DNA of 64,000 nucleotides from Steroidobacteraceae bacterium (GTDB taxonomy: Bacteria > Pseudomonadota > Gammaproteobacteria > Steroidobacterales > Steroidobacteraceae), in the NCBI GenBank assembly GCA_019683695.1, contig JADGHX010000001.1, positions 62,001-126,000 on the forward strand, written 5' to 3'. Below are positions 53,426 to 61,379 of the stretch, in pieces (the stretch's first letter is position 1; every line of letters begins with the position of its first letter). The notes under the pieces are model-generated. The model was not told where the DNA came from. It made no database searches and worked only from the letters and a program-made list of their open reading frames with translations. The position numbers were made by a program, and so were the translations under genes.

Positions 53426-55447
53426 ATGCAGCAGCTCGCTGAGGCGAACGGACGTCTCACGTTCCTTCTTGCCCTCGCAAGGGAGCTCGCCCGCATTCGC
53501 AGCCCGCAGGAGGTGGTCTGCACCGCGATGGTTCGCTTGCGCGAACGTCTCGGGGTTGCGGGCGTGATGCTCGCGGAGGTGGATGAGACGCTGCGTGAGG
53601 CGATCGTGCTGAGGGAGTCCGGCGGTGCGCAGTCGCGCATCGAAGTGTCGAGCGTTCCGCTCGAACGGCTGGCGCAGCTTGCGGCACAGTCCCGCGACGG
53701 GCGACCCATCGTGGTGACCGATGCGCGCGCGGATGCAGGCGCGGCGCGCCTGTTCGAGGATGCTTTCTCAACGCAGGGGGAGGGCGCGTTTCTTTGCGCG
53801 CCCGTGCTCGAGCGCGGCAGGCTCGTGGCGATCCTCTCCGTCGTGCATGCCGAGGCGCGCCGATGGAGCGAAGGCGAGATCGAGCTCGTCCGTCATGTGG
53901 CAGATATCCTGTGGCCGGCCCTGGACAAGGCCCGCGCCGACCGCCGGCTCACCATGGGCGAGGAGCGGCTGCGGCTCGCCCAGAGCGTTGCGCTGATCGG
54001 CACGTGGGACTGGGATCCCGAGACGCGCGCCATGTATCTCTCGCCCGAGTGCTCGGAGCTTCTCGGCCTCACGGGTGAGGAACAGCAGGTGCGCGCCGAG
54101 TGGCAGGCGCGGATCGATCCTCATCACCTCCAGTCCGTCACGTCGATGCTCGAACAGGTGGTCACCTGCGGCATGGGCGAGATCGAGTATCGCTATCACC
54201 ATCCGCAACGAGGCCCGATGTGGATCTACAGCAAGGCCGGCCTCGTCGAGCACGGAGGGCATCGACATGTGGTGGGCATCAGCCTGGACGTGACCAGTCG
54301 CCGCCAGGCCGAGGAAGAGCTGAAGCAGGTGAATCAGCGCAAGGATGAGTTCCTCGCGATGCTCGCGCACGAGCTGCGCAACCCGCTCGCGCCGATACGC
54401 AATGCCGCGCAATTACTTTCCGCGCACGGCGCCGATCGGCCTGAAATCGAATGGGCCCGCGCGGTCATCGAGCGTCAGACCGGGCAGCTCGTGCGGCTCG
54501 TCGATGACTTGCTCGACGTCTCGAGGATGCTGCGCGGGCAGATCACGCTGCAGAAGTCGCCCGTGACGCTCGGTGAGGTGATCCATCACGCTCTCGAGAC
54601 TTCCCGGCCGGCCATTCGTCGCCGCAAGCATCATCTCTCGGTGCAGGTGCCGGAGCAGCCGGTGCAGCTCGAAGGTGATCTCACGCGCCTCGTTCAGGTC
54701 ATCGCCAATCTGCTCGACAACGCGGCGAAGTACACCGACGAAGGTGGCCAGATCCGGCTGGAGGCGGAGCTCGAAGGCGCAAGCGTGGTGATCCGCGTGC
54801 GCGATACCGGCCTGGGGATCGCGCCCGAGCTCTTGCCGCACGTGTTCGATGTGTTCACGCAGGCGGATCAGACCGTGGATCGTGCGGAGGGTGGGCTCGG
54901 CATCGGGCTCACGCTCGTGAAGCGGCTCGTCGAGATGCACGGCGGGGCCGTGGAGGCGCACAGCGAAGGGCTCGGTCGCGGCGCGGAGTTCGTGGTGCGC
55001 TTGCCTGTGATTGGGCCGGCGGCGCCGACCGTAAGTGTGCCGACAGCGCGGCCCGCTGACGTTGCGCGGGAGGCTCGACAAAGCCTGCGGGTTCTCATCG
55101 TGGATGACAACGTGGATGCGGCGGACAGCGTCGCGATGCTGCTCGACATGGAAGGGCACCAGACCCGCACGGTGAATACCGCGCGCGCGGCGCTGCTCGC
55201 GGCGCCGGAGTTCAAGCCGGAAGTCGTGCTGCTCGATATCGGGCTGCCCGAGATGGATGGCTACGAGGTGGCCCGACGCCTGCGCGCGCAGGATGAGGCG
55301 CGGTCGATGCGGCTCGTGGCCGTGACAGGCTATGGCCAGCCGGCGGATCGGGAGCGCGCGCGCGAGGCCGGGTTCGATGAGCACATGGTGAAGCCGGTGG
55401 AGCCGGCAGTGTTGCAGGAGTTCCTGCAGTCTGTGCGGCGAACGTAA
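53426..55447 (+). CDS. Hybrid sensor histidine kinase / response regulator
   Basis: A 673-residue cytosolic hybrid kinase. Domains: GAF (about 15-165), PAS (about 180-290, with GTWDWDPETRAMYLSPE), HisKA with the phospho-acceptor His in MLAHELRNPLAP, HATPase with NLLDNAAKY and GGLGIGLTLVK, and a C-terminal receiver (about 553-670) with the phospho-acceptor Asp in VVLLDIGLPEMDGYE. The start used is ATG 53426, which has no ribosome site. A strong GGGAGAAGAG lies just before an in-frame ATC at 53396, so the true start may be there. No DNA-binding output domain; a phosphorelay partner lies elsewhere. Confidence 0.9.
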   Translation: MQQLAEANGRLTFLLALARELARIRSPQEVVCTAMVRLRERLGVAGVMLAEVDETLREAIVLRESGGAQSRIEVSSVPLERLAQLAAQSRDGRPIVVTDARADAGAARLFEDAFSTQGEGAFLCAPVLERGRLVAILSVVHAEARRWSEGEIELVRHVADILWPALDKARADRRLTMGEERLRLAQSVALIGTWDWDPETRAMYLSPECSELLGLTGEEQQVRAEWQARIDPHHLQSVTSMLEQVVTCGMGEIEYRYHHPQRGPMWIYSKAGLVEHGGHRHVVGISLDVTSRRQAEEELKQVNQRKDEFLAMLAHELRNPLAPIRNAAQLLSAHGADRPEIEWARAVIERQTGQLVRLVDDLLDVSRMLRGQITLQKSPVTLGEVIHHALETSRPAIRRRKHHLSVQVPEQPVQLEGDLTRLVQVIANLLDNAAKYTDEGGQIRLEAELEGASVVIRVRDTGLGIAPELLPHVFDVFTQADQTVDRAEGGLGIGLTLVKRLVEMHGGAVEAHSEGLGRGAEFVVRLPVIGPAAPTVSVPTARPADVAREARQSLRVLIVDDNVDAADSVAMLLDMEGHQTRTVNTARAALLAAPEFKPEVVLLDIGLPEMDGYEVARRLRAQDEARSMRLVAVTGYGQPADRERAREAGFDEHMVKPVEPAVLQEFLQSVRRT

Positions 55448-55621
55448 GCACCAGGCCGGGCGGCGCTGAGGTCATTGCCGTGTCGCGTGCCTGATGGCCG
55501 CAGCAGAGTCGCCTCACACTCGCACGTCCATCCGGCTGTCTCCATCGAGTGATGGTTCGCGCGTGAGGCGCACGGTAAGCTCCGCGCCACACATGGGATT
55601 TACAGCGTTGTTACCGCCCGC

Positions 55622-56893
55622 ATGAGCGAGGCGGGTGGGTCGGTCGCGCGCGCGTCGTCGGGCAATCGTGCCCTTGCAGCGCTGAGGTACCGGGATTTTG
55701 CCGTCTTCGTGGTGGCGAGGTTTCTGACCACGTGGTCGTGGCAGATCCTGGGGGCCGCGGTGGGCTGGCAAGTGTGGCAGCTCACGCACAATCCCCTGGC
55801 CATTGCCTACATCGGGCTCGCGCAATTCCTGCCCTTCTTCCTGCTCGTGCTCTTTGCCGGACACGTTGCGGATCGGTCCGATCGACGGGTCGTGCTCGCG
55901 GTGGCGTACAGCGTCGAAGCTGCATGCGCGCTGATGCTCCTCTGGTTCACCCTGTCGGGCATCCAGTCGGTGTGGCCCGTGTTCGTGGCGATGACGCTGT
56001 TCGGCGCGGGCCGCGCGTTCTGGATGCCGACGGGCCAGGCCATCACGCCGAATCTCGTTCCACGCGAGGTCTTCCCGGGCGCGGTCGCGGTGAACTCCGC
56101 GTCGTTTCAGACGGCGGTCGTGACCGGCCCCGCGCTCGGCGGGCTGTTGCTCATGATCGGTCCGCAGGCGGCGTACGGAACGGTGTCCGTGCTGCTCACC
56201 CTCGCGGTGCTGCTCATTTCCAGCATCCGGCCGGTGCGTGCGCACGCGCAGGGCACAGCCTTCAGGTTCCGGGATGTGCTCGAAGGCCTGCGATTCGTGA
56301 TTCGGCGACGAACGGTCCTCGGCGCCATCTCGCTCGATCTTTTTGCCGTGCTCTTCGGAGGCGCCACGGCAATGATGCCGATCTATGCGAGCGACGTGCT
56401 ACACGTGAGCCCCGTAGGCTACGGCTTCCTGCGCTCAGCGCCTGGTGTCGGCGCGGCCGTCATGGCCGCGGTGCTCGCGTTCTCACCCCTGCAGCGGAAT
56501 ATCGGGCGCTGGATGTTCGGTGGCGTGGCGCTCTTTGGCGTGTCCACTATCGTGTTCGGCATCTCGAAGGTGTTCTGGGTGTCCTTCATCGCGCTGTTCC
56601 TGCTCGGACTCGGAGACATGATCAGCGTGTTCGTGCGGCAGCTGCTCGTGCAGCTCGAGACGCCGGATGCGATCCGCGGTCGCGTGAGCGCCGTCAGCTC
56701 CATGTTCGTCGGCGCATCGAACGAGCTCGGTGAAGCGGAGTCCGGATTCGCTGCGTGGCTGGTGGGGCTCGTGCCCTCTGTCGTGCTTGGAGGCGTGGCC
56801 ACACTGCTGGTCGTTGCCGGTTACATGAAGCTGTTCCCCGAGCTGCGCCGCATGGATCACTTCCCGTACGCGCAGGAGCGCTTTACCCGCTGA
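55622..56893 (+). CDS. MFS transporter (EntS-like)
   Basis: A 423-residue inner-membrane protein with about twelve hydrophobic helices. The first helix follows RYRDFAVFVVARFLTTWSWQ. The MFS signature between helices 2 and 3 is GHVADRSDRRVVL. The central loop (about 195-220) includes VRAHAQGTAFRFRDVLEGLR, as in the PF05977 (EntS/YbdA) exporters. The substrate is unknown; family members export siderophores or drugs. It ends 23 bp before the radical SAM gene and may share its transcript. Confidence 0.87.
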   Translation: MSEAGGSVARASSGNRALAALRYRDFAVFVVARFLTTWSWQILGAAVGWQVWQLTHNPLAIAYIGLAQFLPFFLLVLFAGHVADRSDRRVVLAVAYSVEAACALMLLWFTLSGIQSVWPVFVAMTLFGAGRAFWMPTGQAITPNLVPREVFPGAVAVNSASFQTAVVTGPALGGLLLMIGPQAAYGTVSVLLTLAVLLISSIRPVRAHAQGTAFRFRDVLEGLRFVIRRRTVLGAISLDLFAVLFGGATAMMPIYASDVLHVSPVGYGFLRSAPGVGAAVMAAVLAFSPLQRNIGRWMFGGVALFGVSTIVFGISKVFWVSFIALFLLGLGDMISVFVRQLLVQLETPDAIRGRVSAVSSMFVGASNELGEAESGFAAWLVGLVPSVVLGGVATLLVVAGYMKLFPELRRMDHFPYAQERFTR

Positions 56894-56916
56894 CTGTATA
56901 CGCGTACAGTGCGCGC

Positions 56917-58002
56917 GTGACACGGGCGATCATCGGCAAGGCGGCATACAAGGGGCGTGGCGCGCTTTCGAATCCGAGAGGGCGCTTCGATCGCACGGGC
57001 CTCGATGCATTCGATGACGGGTGGTATCGGGAAGAAGGCCCCGAGAGCATCGCCACCAGCGTGCAGCCGGAGCACGCTCGCAGCGTCATCAGCACCAACG
57101 ACTCTCCCGACGTCGGCTTCGAATACTCCATCAATCCCTACCGCGGCTGCGAGCACGGGTGCATCTACTGTTACGCTCGTTCGAGCCACGCATACATGGG
57201 CCTCTCGTCGGGTCTCGAATTCGAAACGAAACTCTTTTACAAGGCCGACGTCGCTCGCGTGCTGCGCGCCGAGCTCGCACGCCCCGGCTACACGTGCAAG
57301 ACCATCATGCTCGGCGCGAACACCGACCCGTATCAGCCTGTCGAGCGCCGGCTTCAGGTGACGCGCGCCATCCTCGAGACGCTGTCCGCCTGTCATCACC
57401 CCGTGGCAATCATTACGAAGAGTGTCGGAGTTGCACGGGATATCGACCTTCTTGCCAACCTCGCGCGGCGGAATCTCACGAGTGTGATCATCAGCATCAC
57501 CACGCTCGATGCCGAAACGAAGCGCACACTGGAACCGCGAGCGGCGTCACCTGAGGCGCGGCTCAGAACCGTACGGGCCCTTGCGGAGGCGGGCATTCCG
57601 GTGGGCGTGCTTGTCGCACCGATCGTGCCGGCCATCACGGATCACGAGCTGGAACGCATTCTCGAAGCAGCCGCGCAGGCGGGCGCCACCAGCGCCGGAT
57701 ATGTGTTGTTGCGTCTTCCGTACGAGGTGAAGGATCTCTTCCGGGAGTGGCTGGAGCAGCATTATCCGCAGCGTGCGCGACATGTGATGTCGCTCGTTCG
57801 CGACGCGCGCGGCGGACGCGACAATGATCCGAACTTCGGTACGCGCATGCGAGGCACCGGTCCGTATGCGGAAGCGATTCGCGCGCGCTTTCGCGTCGCC
57901 GCGCGCCGGCTCGGTCTCGACCAGCCGCGTGCGCGGGCGCTCGTTACCACGCTCTTCCGGCCCCCGCGGCCGGACTCGCCGCAACTCCAGCTCGAGCTCT
58001 GA
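56917..58002 (+). CDS. PA0069-family radical SAM protein
   Basis: A 361-residue product starting at GTG 56917 (MTRAIIGKAAYKGRGA). The radical SAM cluster motif is GCEHGCIYCYAR (CxxxCxxC; about 84-95). Segments GFEYSINPYRGCEHG and MLGANTDPYQPVE are typical of the PA0069/SplB-related family. The latter is related to spore photoproduct lyase, but the function of PA0069 proteins is unknown. The frame extends further upstream inside the MFS gene and is ignored. No maturation partner is adjacent. Confidence 0.87.
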   Translation: MTRAIIGKAAYKGRGALSNPRGRFDRTGLDAFDDGWYREEGPESIATSVQPEHARSVISTNDSPDVGFEYSINPYRGCEHGCIYCYARSSHAYMGLSSGLEFETKLFYKADVARVLRAELARPGYTCKTIMLGANTDPYQPVERRLQVTRAILETLSACHHPVAIITKSVGVARDIDLLANLARRNLTSVIISITTLDAETKRTLEPRAASPEARLRTVRALAEAGIPVGVLVAPIVPAITDHELERILEAAAQAGATSAGYVLLRLPYEVKDLFREWLEQHYPQRARHVMSLVRDARGGRDNDPNFGTRMRGTGPYAEAIRARFRVAARRLGLDQPRARALVTTLFRPPRPDSPQLQLEL

Positions 58003-58140
58003 GCGGAAAGCTGCGGCTGCGTCCCGGCATCCGGGAACCGGATATGCAACATGCGGTCATAAACCCGGTCGCGTCGGTGGCATACTCGTCACGACCTTGT
58101 GGTCACGGCTCTCCCGCACGGCACTCGCAGGGACATCACC

Positions 58141-58881
58141 ATGAACACCATGAAAGTCGGGTCTCGTTCTGCCGTTTCCCTTTCCCTTGCCGCTTGCCTC
58201 CCCGCAGTGCTGTTGTCGGGATGCATGCAGGCGCGTGTGGAGGAATCACGCGAGATGCCCACGCACATCGCCAAGGGCGAAGCGGTGGTCATTCTCGCCA
58301 AACCGCAGGTGGAAGGTGCCGGCGCCGAGGACGCCTTCATGGACTGCGTGAGCAACGAGCTGAAGGGTGGCAAGGCGAACATCATCGTCCACGGCAACGA
58401 CGAATTCGTTGACGCGATGTTTCCCTGGTTCGAGCCGGGAACGGCCCCTGCTAAACCCGAGGCGGTGACCGCCCTGCTGACGCGCCCCGGCGTGAGCGAA
58501 AAGGTTGCCGCCTCCGGCGTGCGTTATGTCGTTTGGCTCGATGGCAGCACGCAGAAGACGGACGGTGGTGGCAGCATCGCCTGCGGAGCCGCGCCGGGCG
58601 CCGCCGGATGCATTGGCTTCGGGTGGTGGGAGAAGGAATCCGCGTACGAAGCCACTGTCTGGGACCTGAAACAAGCCAAAACGGCGGGCAGCGTGGGCAC
58701 GAACGTTACCGGGACGTCCGCGATCATCGGCGCAGTCGTGCCCCTGCCGTTCATCGCGCGCGTGCAGAGTGCCGCGTGCAATCGCATGGCGGACCAGTTG
58801 CGCTCCTTCTTCACCGGTGATGGTGAGGCGCCTGCCGAAGCCGTGGCGACCACGACCACAGCCAAGGGAGCCGAGCCATGA
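58141..58881 (+). CDS. Uncharacterised lipoprotein 1 of the kinase operon
   Basis: A 246-residue lipoprotein: ATG at 58141 with AGGGA upstream, hydrophobic signal and lipobox LLSGC (Cys28). The mature part starts with a short segment, then EAVVILAKPQVEGAGAED, resembling the nucleotide-independent fold of CsgG/LpoB-like envelope lipoproteins in pattern only. Later come RYVVWLDGSTQK and a Cys-containing loop (IACGAAPGAAGCIGFGWW, Cys pair possibly disulfide-bonded). It ends Ala/Thr-rich. The last 4 bp overlap the next gene as ATGA. Not a family I recognise. Confidence 0.78.
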   Translation: MNTMKVGSRSAVSLSLAACLPAVLLSGCMQARVEESREMPTHIAKGEAVVILAKPQVEGAGAEDAFMDCVSNELKGGKANIIVHGNDEFVDAMFPWFEPGTAPAKPEAVTALLTRPGVSEKVAASGVRYVVWLDGSTQKTDGGGSIACGAAPGAAGCIGFGWWEKESAYEATVWDLKQAKTAGSVGTNVTGTSAIIGAVVPLPFIARVQSAACNRMADQLRSFFTGDGEAPAEAVATTTTAKGAEP

Positions 58882-59936
58882 ATGCCATCCCCGGGCGTGA
58901 TTCACCACGCCTCATCCGGTGCGTCGTGTCCGCCGCGGTGGCGAGCGCGCTGCTGATCGCTGCGGGTTGCCAGACGAGCTCGGGAGGAGGCAGACCTTCA
59001 CCGAGCACGCCCACCAGTTCCGGCTCCGAAAGCAGCACGGGCTCCGAGAGCAGCAGCAGCGGCTCACAGGGCAGCAGCGGCTCCCAGAGCACGAGCGGCT
59101 CCGAAAGCAGCGGCTCGCAGCAAGGCGCGCCGAGCACCTCGGGGAGCGAGTCCAGCTCACCCGGCGGAACGAACGGTTCGAGTGGCACGGCCGGCGCGCC
59201 GGTGCCGTCGAACACCGGCTCCGGCACGCCCTCGGGCACGGGCTCCGCGCCAGGGCAGCCGTCCACGCCGGCCGGCTCGTCTGAACCCGGCATCCCTTCG
59301 CCCTCCACTCATTCAGGTACGCAGGGCGGAGGCTCGGCGGGCGGCTTGCCGCAGCCGAGCGGGTCGCAGCAGTCCGGCACGGCGGGTGGGTCCGCTTCGG
59401 GCACGGCCCAGCCGGGCGGCGCTCAGCCGGGCGGGGGAGCGCAAACGCCAGAGGAGCGGCGTGCGGCAATCGATCGCAGGCTCGATGAGTCGCTCGGCAA
59501 GCTGGATGAGCAGATCCGTCGCGAGCAGGAGCGTACCGCGCAGGAGCGCGATGCACGTGCGGCCAGCGGCAGTGCCGCCAACCCGGCCAGTGATACGGAT
59601 GCCGACGGCAATGGGAGTGAGGCGGCTGCCGGCACGGCGGAAACCGAGGTGCCTGGCGCGGCGGGCGAGGGCACGGGTCCGAAGGACGACGAGGGACGAC
59701 CGAGCCGCCCCGGCGATCTGAAATCGGACAAGCAACGCAAGGCTGAAGGCAGCGCCAGCGGCAGCAGCGGCGGCGCGCAGGGTTCCGGTGCCACGGCCAC
59801 CGAGATTCCGGACGGCAGCGACGATGACATCGTGGCACGCCGTCTGCGCAAGGCGGCCGAGCAGGAAACCGATCCGGAGCTCAAGGAGAAGCTCTGGAAG
59901 GAATACATCGAGTACAAGAAGAACGCGGGCAAGTAA
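58878..59936 (+). CDS. Low-complexity Ser/Gly-rich lipoprotein 2 of the kinase operon
   Basis: A 352-residue protein with lipobox IAAGC (Cys31). Residues about 35-190 are an unstructured Ser/Gly/Thr/Pro-rich linker with repeats such as SGSES, SGSQ and GAQPGG. Then follows a charged helix (EERRAAIDRRLDESLGKLDE, about 192-215), another disordered Gly/Asp/Glu stretch, and a conserved-looking helical end (RRLRKAAEQETDPELKEKLW). The linker could span the periplasm or reach the surface. Overlaps lipoprotein 1 by 4 bp. Function unknown. Confidence 0.75.
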   Translation: MNAIPGRDSPRLIRCVVSAAVASALLIAAGCQTSSGGGRPSPSTPTSSGSESSTGSESSSSGSQGSSGSQSTSGSESSGSQQGAPSTSGSESSSPGGTNGSSGTAGAPVPSNTGSGTPSGTGSAPGQPSTPAGSSEPGIPSPSTHSGTQGGGSAGGLPQPSGSQQSGTAGGSASGTAQPGGAQPGGGAQTPEERRAAIDRRLDESLGKLDEQIRREQERTAQERDARAASGSAANPASDTDADGNGSEAAAGTAETEVPGAAGEGTGPKDDEGRPSRPGDLKSDKQRKAEGSASGSSGGAQGSGATATEIPDGSDDDIVARRLRKAAEQETDPELKEKLWKEYIEYKKNAGK

Positions 59937-60029
59937 GCGCGACAGACAGGCGCCCGGGGAGGGGCCGTGCAGGCTGCGGGGCACGCTGACGAGGTGTCCA
60001 GGGTCGACGCGAGGAAAAAGGTGAACAAC

Positions 60030-61379
60030 ATGATGCGGCAAGCACTCATTGCGCTCGTTGGCGCAGCCGTCGTGAGCCAGCTCGGCGGCTGCATGGTCAG
60101 CGAGACCAAGCCCCTGCCCAAGATCAACCCGGTGCAGGCCAAGGTGCAGATTCCCGAGGACGAGCTGCTGGACGTCGGCGTCCAGGAGTTCGATCCGAGC
60201 ATCCCCGAAGAGATTGCGAACGACCCGGAAGCCCTCGCCAAGAAGCGCATCTATCCGGATATCCGCAAGGCGGAAGCGCGGTACATCCCGACGCTGCTCC
60301 GCTCGACCCTCGAGTCCTCCGGCCAGTGGGGCGCGGTGCGCGTCGTGCCCGCCAACCTCGAATTCATCGATGTCATCGTGTCGGGAAAGATCATCGAGTC
60401 CACGGGAGCGAAGCTTGCTGTTGAGGTCTCGGTCACGGATTCCACGGGGCGCGCCTGGATCAGCCACAAGCGCTACGAGAGCCCTGCGGATACCGGGTCG
60501 TACAAGACGGACAACGCCCTGCGGGCACGGGATCCTTTCCAGAACGTGTACTCACAGATCGCGAACGACATGGTGGCGGCCCGCGATGCGCTCCTCGCGC
60601 AGGATCGGCGTGAGATCCGGCGCGTCACCGAGCTGCGCTTCGCGCAGGACCTCGCGCCTGCCGCCATGAGCGGCTATCTGCAGAAGGACGAAAAGGGGCT
60701 CTTGAAGGTGGCCCGCCTGCCCGCCGAGAACGATCCGTTCACCACGCGTATCGATCGCATCCGCGAGCGCGACGCCGGTGTCGTGGATACCGTGAACGGC
60801 TACTACGCCAACTTCTCGGAGGCGATGCGCGATTCGTACGGCAACTGGCGCCGCACGAGCTTCGATGAGATCGAGAAGGAAACCCGCGCGCGCAATCAGG
60901 CGCGCACGCGCACCTTCCTGGGCGCCGCCGCCGTGCTGGCGAGCGTGTTCGTGCCCGGCCAGTGCGCGTCATACGACTACAACTGCCGCCGCATCGAGAG
61001 CGCGGCGCGCACGGCCGGTGCCATCGGCGGCACCGCTGCCGTGCTCTCGGGATTGAAGAAGTATTCAGACGCCCGGGTGCATGCCCAGGCGTTGAAAGAG
61101 CTGTCGGAAAGCTTCCAGAACGAAGTGCAGCCGCAGGTGGTGGATGTGGAAGGCCGCACGCTGCGCCTCACCGGCACCGCCGATGAGCAGTACCGCGAGT
61201 GGCGCAAGCTCCTGCACGAGCTGTATCTGGAAGAGAACGGCACCGACGGGCGCCCCGCCCCCGCGACAGCGGCGCCGGCTCCCGCCACGACGGACAGTGC
61301 CCCGGCCACGGAGGGCAGCGCGACAGCTCCGGTCAAGCTTGCGACTGAACAGCCCGCTTCCACTCCAGTGAGGCCATGA
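60030..61379 (+). CDS. Uncharacterised lipoprotein 3 of the kinase operon
   Basis: A 449-residue lipoprotein from ATG at 60030 with AAGGTGA upstream (alternatives GTG 60021 and ATG 60033). The lipobox is QLGGC (Cys21). The mature domain (about 25-230) has VQIPEDELLDVGVQEFDP and AVRVVPANLEFIDVIVSGK, alternating strands and helices. A helical part with a Gly/Ala-rich hydrophobic stretch (TFLGAAAVLASVFVPG, about 290-305, possibly membrane-associated) follows, and the tail is Ala/Thr/Pro-rich. No family recognised. It overlaps the kinase gene by 4 bp (ATGA), which ties them functionally. Confidence 0.78.
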   Translation: MMRQALIALVGAAVVSQLGGCMVSETKPLPKINPVQAKVQIPEDELLDVGVQEFDPSIPEEIANDPEALAKKRIYPDIRKAEARYIPTLLRSTLESSGQWGAVRVVPANLEFIDVIVSGKIIESTGAKLAVEVSVTDSTGRAWISHKRYESPADTGSYKTDNALRARDPFQNVYSQIANDMVAARDALLAQDRREIRRVTELRFAQDLAPAAMSGYLQKDEKGLLKVARLPAENDPFTTRIDRIRERDAGVVDTVNGYYANFSEAMRDSYGNWRRTSFDEIEKETRARNQARTRTFLGAAAVLASVFVPGQCASYDYNCRRIESAARTAGAIGGTAAVLSGLKKYSDARVHAQALKELSESFQNEVQPQVVDVEGRTLRLTGTADEQYREWRKLLHELYLEENGTDGRPAPATAAPAPATTDSAPATEGSATAPVKLATEQPASTPVRP

